Shown piece by piece: positions 5,566-9,192 of a stretch of 9,192 nt of DNA (position 1 is the stretch's first letter; every line of letters starts with the position of its first letter). Both the position numbers and the translations under genes were made by a program. Where the stretch lies: NCBI GenBank assembly GCA_022573605.1, contig JACZTQ010000119.1, positions 1 to 9,192 of the forward strand. The letters run 5' to 3'. The notes under the pieces were generated by a model that did not search any database, was not told the origin of the DNA, and saw only the letters and a program-made list of their open reading frames with translations. The stretch is from Pseudomonadota bacterium (lineage in GTDB: Bacteria; Pseudomonadota; Alphaproteobacteria; Rhodobacterales; Rhodobacteraceae).

Positions 5566-6750
5566 ATGGACGAGACCCGACTTTCGCCCTACGCGGCCCG
5601 GTCCGGCGCCAGCCGGGGGCGCCTTCACGGCGAGACCGAGAGCGCCCACCGCTCGCCGTTCCAGCGCGACCGCGACCGGATCATCCACTCCTCGGCCTTC
5701 CGCCGCCTCAAGCACAAGACCCAGGTCTTCGTCGAGCACGAGGGCGACTACTACCGCACCCGCCTGACCCACACCATCGAGGTCGCCCAGATCGCCCGCA
5801 CCATCGCCCGCACCTTGGCGCTGAACGAGGATCTGGCCGAGGCGGTGGCGCTGGCCCACGATCTGGGCCACACCCCGTTCGGCCATACCGGCGAGGACGC
5901 GCTGGCCGAGTGCATGGCCGAGTATGGCGGCTTCGATCACAACGCCCAGGCGCTGAAGATCGTCACCGCGCTCGAGCGCCATTACGCCGGGTTCGACGGC
6001 TTGAACCTGACCTGGGAGACCTTGGAGGGCATCGCCAAGCACAACGGCCCTCTGCTGGCCACGGCGGACGCGCCGCCCGACCGCCTGCCCTTCGCGATCG
6101 CCGAATACGTCGCCCGGCACGATCTGGAACTGCACACCCAGGCCGGCGCCGAGGCCCAGGTGGCGGCGCTGTCGGACGACATCGCCTATGTCAACCACGA
6201 CCTGCACGACGGGCTGCGCGCCGGGCTGTTCACGCTCGACCAGGCGCTGGCGCTGCCCATCGTCGGCGATTGTTTCGCCGAGGTCGATGCCGCCTGGCCC
6301 GGGCTGGAGGCGCTGCGCCGCCGCCACGAGGCGCTGCGCCGGGTGTTCGGCCTGATGGTCGAGGACGCGCTGGCCGAGAGCGGTCACCGTCTGGCAGCCC
6401 TTGCCCCCGCTTCGATGGCCGAGGTGCAGGCGCTGGACCAGCCGGTGATCACCTTCTCGGGCCGCATGGCGGGCGACATCGAGACGATCAAGGGGTTCCT
6501 GTTCCGCCACATGTACCGCCACTACAAGGTCCGGCGCATGCGCAACAAGGCGGCGCGCGTGGTGCGCGATCTGTTCGACATCTTCCTGAGCGACTCCGGC
6601 CTGATGCCGGAGGAATGGAGTGCGGCGGCGGCCGAGGCGGGCTCGGAGGAGTTGCGCGCCCGGATCGTTGCGGACTATATCGCCGGCATGACCGACCGCT
6701 TCGCGCTGGACGAGCACCGGGTCCTGACCGACCCCGCCGCCCGCGCCTGA
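5566..6750 (+). CDS. dgt: Deoxyguanosinetriphosphate triphosphohydrolase-like protein (dNTPase)
   Basis: A 394-residue HD-superfamily enzyme of the Dgt type, which removes triphosphate from dNTPs and so limits the nucleotide pool. The N-terminal RDRDRIIHSSAFRRLKHKTQVF block (about 34-55) is a family hallmark. Metal-binding HD residues are His69 (RLTHTIEV), His98-Asp99 (LAHDLGH) and an Asp at 204/205 in LSDDIAYVNHD; His102 and His107 of GHTPFGHTGE are also present. The length suits the short dNTPase-like subfamily rather than the ~500-residue E. coli Dgt, so substrate preference among dNTPs cannot be read off. The ATG at 5566 has AAGGGG upstream. argS begins 29 bases after its stop with its own ribosome site, so the two are probably co-transcribed. 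G/C at third positions is very high, as expected for an ancestral gene. Confidence 0.94.
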   Translation: MDETRLSPYAARSGASRGRLHGETESAHRSPFQRDRDRIIHSSAFRRLKHKTQVFVEHEGDYYRTRLTHTIEVAQIARTIARTLALNEDLAEAVALAHDLGHTPFGHTGEDALAECMAEYGGFDHNAQALKIVTALERHYAGFDGLNLTWETLEGIAKHNGPLLATADAPPDRLPFAIAEYVARHDLELHTQAGAEAQVAALSDDIAYVNHDLHDGLRAGLFTLDQALALPIVGDCFAEVDAAWPGLEALRRRHEALRRVFGLMVEDALAESGHRLAALAPASMAEVQALDQPVITFSGRMAGDIETIKGFLFRHMYRHYKVRRMRNKAARVVRDLFDIFLSDSGLMPEEWSAAAAEAGSEELRARIVADYIAGMTDRFALDEHRVLTDPAARA

Positions 6751-6779
6751 CATCCGCCCCTGGTATCTTGGGAGCCCCG

Positions 6780-8537
6780 ATGAACCTGTTCGCCGAGATC
6801 AAGACCGTCGTGCTGGAGGCGGTGGCGCGCCTCGCCGCCGAGGGCGTGCTGCCGGGCGAGCCCGCCACCAGTGAAATCATGGCCGGCATCACCGTCGAGC
6901 CGCCGCGCGACGCCAGCCACGGCGACATGGCGACCAACGCGGCGATGGTGCTGGCCAGGCCCGCCGGCGTGAGGCCGCGCGACCTGGCGGAAAAGCTGGC
7001 GCCGCTGCTGGAAGCCGACGACCGGATCGCCGAGGTCACCGTCGCCGGGCCGGGCTTCATCAACCTGCGGCTCGCGCCCGCCCTGTGGCACGGCGTCATC
7101 GGCGCGGTGCTGGCCGAGGGGGCGGATTTCGGCCGCTCGAAGATGGGCGCGGGCCAGCGGGTCAATATCGAGTTCGTCTCCGCCAACCCCACCGGCCCGC
7201 TGCATGTGGGCCATACCCGCGGCGCCGTGTTCGGCGACGCGCTGGCCAGCCTGCTGGATTTCGCCGGCTACCGGGTCAGCCGCGAATACTACATCAACGA
7301 CGGCGGCGCCCAGGTCGACGTGCTGGCGCGCTCGGCCTTCGAGCGCTACCGCGAGGCCCATGGCCTCAACCCGGAGATTGCCGAGGGGCTCTACCCCGGC
7401 GACTACCTGGTCCCGGTCGGCGAGGCCCTGAAGGCGGAATTCGGCGACACCCTGCTGGACCAGCCCGAGGACGCCTGGCTGGAGAAGGTCCGCGACTTCG
7501 CCACCGCGATGATGATGGACCTGATCCGCGCCGACCTGAAGGCTCTGGGCGTCGTCATGGACGTGTTCTACTCGGAAAAATCGCTCTACGGCAGCGGCCG
7601 GATCGAGGCCACGCTGGCCGACCTGGAGGCCCGCGGCCTGATCTACCAGGGTGTGCTGGAGCCGCCCAAGGGCCGGCTGCCCGAGGACTGGGAGCCGCGC
7701 CCCCAGACCCTGTTCAAATCGACCGAATACGGCGACGACGTCGACCGGCCGATCCGCAAGGCCGACGGCGCCTGGACCTATTTCGCCCCCGACATCGCCT
7801 ATCACAAGGACAAAATCGACCGCGGCTTCGACCTGCTGATCGACGTGTGGGGCGCCGACCACGGCGGCTATGTCAAGCGCATGAAGGCGGTGGTGGCGGC
7901 GCTGAGCGACAATCGGGTGCCGCTGGACATCAAGCTCTGCCAGTTGGTCAAGCTCTACAAGGACGGCGAGCCCTTCAAGATGTCGAAGCGCGCCGGCGTC
8001 TTCGTGACCCTGCGCGAAGTGGTCGACGAGGTCGGGGCGGACGTCACCCGCTTTGTCATGCTGACCCGCAAGAACGACGCGCCGCTGGATTTCGACTTCG
8101 TCAAGGTGCTGGAGCAGAGCCGCGACAACCCGGTCTGGTATGTGCAATACGCCCATGCGAGGATTCGCTCGCTGATGCTCCGAGCCGGGGAGGCGGGGCT
8201 GGAGACGGGTGATTCGACCCTGGCCTCGGCCGCGCTGGCGGGCCTGATCGACGACGCCGAGTTGGGGCTGATGCGCAAGCTGGCCGAGTTCCCGCGCCTG
8301 GTCGAGACCGCCGCCACCCACCACGAGCCCCACCGGGTGGCGTTTTATCTCTATGATCTGGCGTCGGAATTCCATTCCTGGTGGAATCGCGGCCAGGATC
8401 AACCGGCTCTGCGCATGATCCGCGACGACGATCCCGGCCTCAGCCGGGCCCGATTGGCGCTGGCGCGTGCGGTTCAGGTTGTGATTTCGGCAGGTCTTGG
8501 TATTCTTGGGGTGACCCCTATTAACGAAATGAAGTGA
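6780..8537 (+). CDS. argS: Arginyl-tRNA synthetase
   Basis: A 585-residue class I synthetase that charges tRNA-Arg in the cytoplasm. Seen in order: the N-terminal additional domain (about 1-95), the HIGH-type motif NPTGPLHVGHTRGA (HVGH at 142-145), the REYYINDGGAQV block (168-179), an insertion with DWEPRPQTLFKSTEYGDD (about 303-320), APDIAYHKDK (336-345), WGADHGGYVKRMKA (357-370), the KMSKS-equivalent FKMSKRAG (399-406), and an all-helical anticodon-binding domain (about 450-585) with WYVQYAHARI and FHSWWNRG. The length is normal for the family. The ATG at 6780 follows GGGAG at about 6770-6774. The same reading frame stays open a further 417 codons upstream through dgt, but that part has no family resemblance and is a frame shadow. 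Confidence 0.97.
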   Translation: MNLFAEIKTVVLEAVARLAAEGVLPGEPATSEIMAGITVEPPRDASHGDMATNAAMVLARPAGVRPRDLAEKLAPLLEADDRIAEVTVAGPGFINLRLAPALWHGVIGAVLAEGADFGRSKMGAGQRVNIEFVSANPTGPLHVGHTRGAVFGDALASLLDFAGYRVSREYYINDGGAQVDVLARSAFERYREAHGLNPEIAEGLYPGDYLVPVGEALKAEFGDTLLDQPEDAWLEKVRDFATAMMMDLIRADLKALGVVMDVFYSEKSLYGSGRIEATLADLEARGLIYQGVLEPPKGRLPEDWEPRPQTLFKSTEYGDDVDRPIRKADGAWTYFAPDIAYHKDKIDRGFDLLIDVWGADHGGYVKRMKAVVAALSDNRVPLDIKLCQLVKLYKDGEPFKMSKRAGVFVTLREVVDEVGADVTRFVMLTRKNDAPLDFDFVKVLEQSRDNPVWYVQYAHARIRSLMLRAGEAGLETGDSTLASAALAGLIDDAELGLMRKLAEFPRLVETAATHHEPHRVAFYLYDLASEFHSWWNRGQDQPALRMIRDDDPGLSRARLALARAVQVVISAGLGILGVTPINEMK

Positions 8538-8626
8538 CCAAGGGTTGCATATAATGGGGTCTGAGCAGGACTAACCCCCAGATGCGGGGTGCCCCATATG
8601 AGGGGAACGGCAGGCGCGGAACCCGG
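8538..8626. promoter_or_regulatory. argS-SPOR spacer: TATAAT box and alternating G4/C4 runs
   Basis: A perfect TATAAT lies at 8550-8555 with TG at 8546-8547 (one base too far for an extended -10) and no good -35 at the usual distance. Downstream, runs of G and C alternate: GGGG 8556-8559, CCCCC 8575-8579, GGGG 8586-8589, CCCC 8592-8595, GGGG 8602-8605. They allow mutually exclusive pairings, for example GGGGT/ACCCC, CCCC/GGGG around agatgc, CCCC/GGGG around atatga, and the longer ATGGGG/CCCCAT (8554-8559 with 8592-8597). An internal promoter with a structured leader, or an argS 3' structure, are both possible. Confidence 0.35.
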
Positions 8627-9192
8627 ATGCGAGACGAATTCGAGGACGACTATTACGTTGCCGAGGAGGAACCCCGGCAGGGTTGGCGCGGGCGCTTCAC
8701 CGACCGCATGTCGACCTTGCTCGGCGCCGTGCTGGCGCTGGTGGTGATCGGCGGGCTGGTGTATTGGGGCTACCGGCTGGGCCAGCGCGACGCCTCCGCC
8801 GTTCCGGTCATCCGGGCCGCGCTCGAGCCGGCCAAGGTGCAGCCCGACGACCCGGGCGGGGCCGAGATCGCGCATCAGGACATCACCAGCTATGGCGCCG
8901 GCACCGGCCCGTCCGCGCCCTCCGAGATCACCTTCGCGCCGCCGTCCGAGCGCCCGGCCGCGGAGGATGTGGCGATGGGCGCGTTGCTTGACGGCGAGGA
9001 GGAAACCACGACGCAGACCCCCGGGGAGATTGCAGGGGAAACCGCCGAGACCGACGGCGTGGCAGCCGCCGGCGCCGGCAAATATCAACAGCCCGACGGC
9101 CATGGCGGCGCGGACCACGCCCTCGGGCACCACCCGGCGCGCCGTCTCGAGGCCGAAAACCAGGGCGTAAAGGATGAAGGCGGCGCCGAAGA
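8627..9192 (+). CDS. SPOR-domain-type membrane protein, N-terminal part (runs off right edge)
   Basis: The visible 188 residues begin with an acidic cytoplasmic tail (MRDEFEDDYYVAEEEPRQ), then a basic stretch and one membrane segment (about 30-48, LLGAVLALVVIGGLVYWGY), then a periplasmic segment with VPVIRAALEPAKVQPDDPGG (about 59-78), which I recognise as the conserved post-membrane motif of the alphaproteobacterial protein encoded after argS. Such proteins carry a C-terminal SPOR peptidoglycan-binding domain, not reached here, and act at the septum or in the envelope. The ATG at 8627 has only a weak GGA upstream; an in-frame ATG at 8582 behind AGGA would add 15 residues but runs through the hairpin region. 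From about residue 145 (9059 onward) the sequence turns His/Gly-rich with atypical codons, while the opposite strand reads as a plausible membrane protein, so the gene may be broken near there. Confidence 0.75.
   Translation, partial: MRDEFEDDYYVAEEEPRQGWRGRFTDRMSTLLGAVLALVVIGGLVYWGYRLGQRDASAVPVIRAALEPAKVQPDDPGGAEIAHQDITSYGAGTGPSAPSEITFAPPSERPAAEDVAMGALLDGEEETTTQTPGEIAGETAETDGVAAAGAGKYQQPDGHGGADHALGHHPARRLEAENQGVKDEGGAE
9082..9192 (-). CDS. Possible fragment of a multi-pass membrane protein (runs off right edge)
   Basis: Read leftward from the edge, the minus strand gives two hydrophobic stretches (FGAAFILYALVFGL and AAMAVGLLIFAGAG) joined by a charged loop (ETARRVVPEGVVR), with strongly G/C-biased third positions, as expected for a real gene in this genome. 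Left of about 9080 the frame stays open to 8474 but becomes Cys/His/Gln/Arg-rich and lies opposite the convincing SPOR gene, so I do not extend the call. I do not recognise the family. It could be antisense noise, a convergent gene overlapping the end, or a fragment joined by rearrangement or misassembly. Confidence 0.3.

Noticed and set aside
5497..6753. 418-codon minus-strand open frame opposite dgt
   Set aside because: It is an antisense shadow of dgt with Val/Gln/Arg/His-rich composition, and it ends inside the divergent promoter region.
5529..6779. Long N-terminal extension of argS through dgt (frame open from 5529)
   Set aside because: The frame is open only because dgt is GC-rich. The Arg/Pro/Gly-rich product has no similarity to ArgS, and a normal ribosome site and family-typical N-terminus occur at 6780.
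6675..8402. 575-codon minus-strand open frame opposite argS (and the dgt end)
   Set aside because: It is an antisense shadow. argS has full family motifs, while the opposite product is low-complexity His/Gln/Arg-rich without domain features.
8474..9080. Minus-strand open frame continuing left from the possible membrane-protein fragment
   Set aside because: It lies opposite the clear SPOR N-terminus and the argS end, its composition is shadow-like, and only the last ~110 bases at the right edge look coding.
1..9192. CRISPR array, toxin-antitoxin pair, phage or defence island
   Set aside because: No regularly spaced direct repeats, no small paired genes, and no integrase, transposase or known defence domains were seen. 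RecQ and the cyclase can occur near defence loci but nothing here supports such a system.

Overview
The window is GC-rich DNA (roughly two-thirds G+C, third codon positions almost all G/C) that looks like a chromosomal segment of an alphaproteobacterium. The evidence is the gene order erpA <-> dgt > argS > SPOR-domain protein, which I recall as a conserved alphaproteobacterial block, the protein sequences themselves, and copies of a palindromic intergenic repeat of the type common in Rhizobiales/Rhodospirillales genomes. I cannot name the genus.

Layout: (1) 1-391, minus strand, 5' part of xthA (exonuclease III), running off the left edge. (2) 392-553, spacer with a C/G-rich hairpin. (3) 554-2617, minus strand, recQ helicase with an extra C-terminal HRDC-like domain. 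(4) 2618-2941, spacer between divergent genes that carries palindromic repeat copy 1. (5) 2942-4852, plus strand, a membrane-anchored class III adenylate/guanylate cyclase with TolB/FlgO-like and TPR regions. (6) 4849-5114, repeat copy 2, which begins at the cyclase stop codon, followed by nested inverted repeats. (7) 5115-5459, minus strand, erpA-type Fe-S carrier. (8) 5460-5565, divergent promoter region. (9) 5566-6750 and 6780-8537, plus strand, dgt and argS, closely spaced and probably one operon. (10) 8538-8626, spacer with a TATAAT box and alternating G4/C4 runs. (11) 8627 to the right edge, plus strand, start of a SPOR-type cell-division/envelope protein, whose last ~110 bases read better as a membrane protein on the opposite strand.

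How it fits together: the outer genes are housekeeping (DNA repair, Fe-S cluster assembly, dNTP pool control, Arg-tRNA charging, envelope maintenance). The middle part, recQ plus a repeat-flanked cyclase with a less G/C-biased third codon position, seems to sit between xthA and erpA, genes I recall as usually adjacent. The cyclase would be the only signalling gene here and has the look of an accessory insertion.

I found no CRISPR array, transposase, tRNA, rRNA or recognisable defence system. The points most worth checking are the pair of related ~105-bp repeats bracketing the cyclase, and the strand switch in coding signal near 9060-9085, which may be a rearrangement or an assembly artefact.
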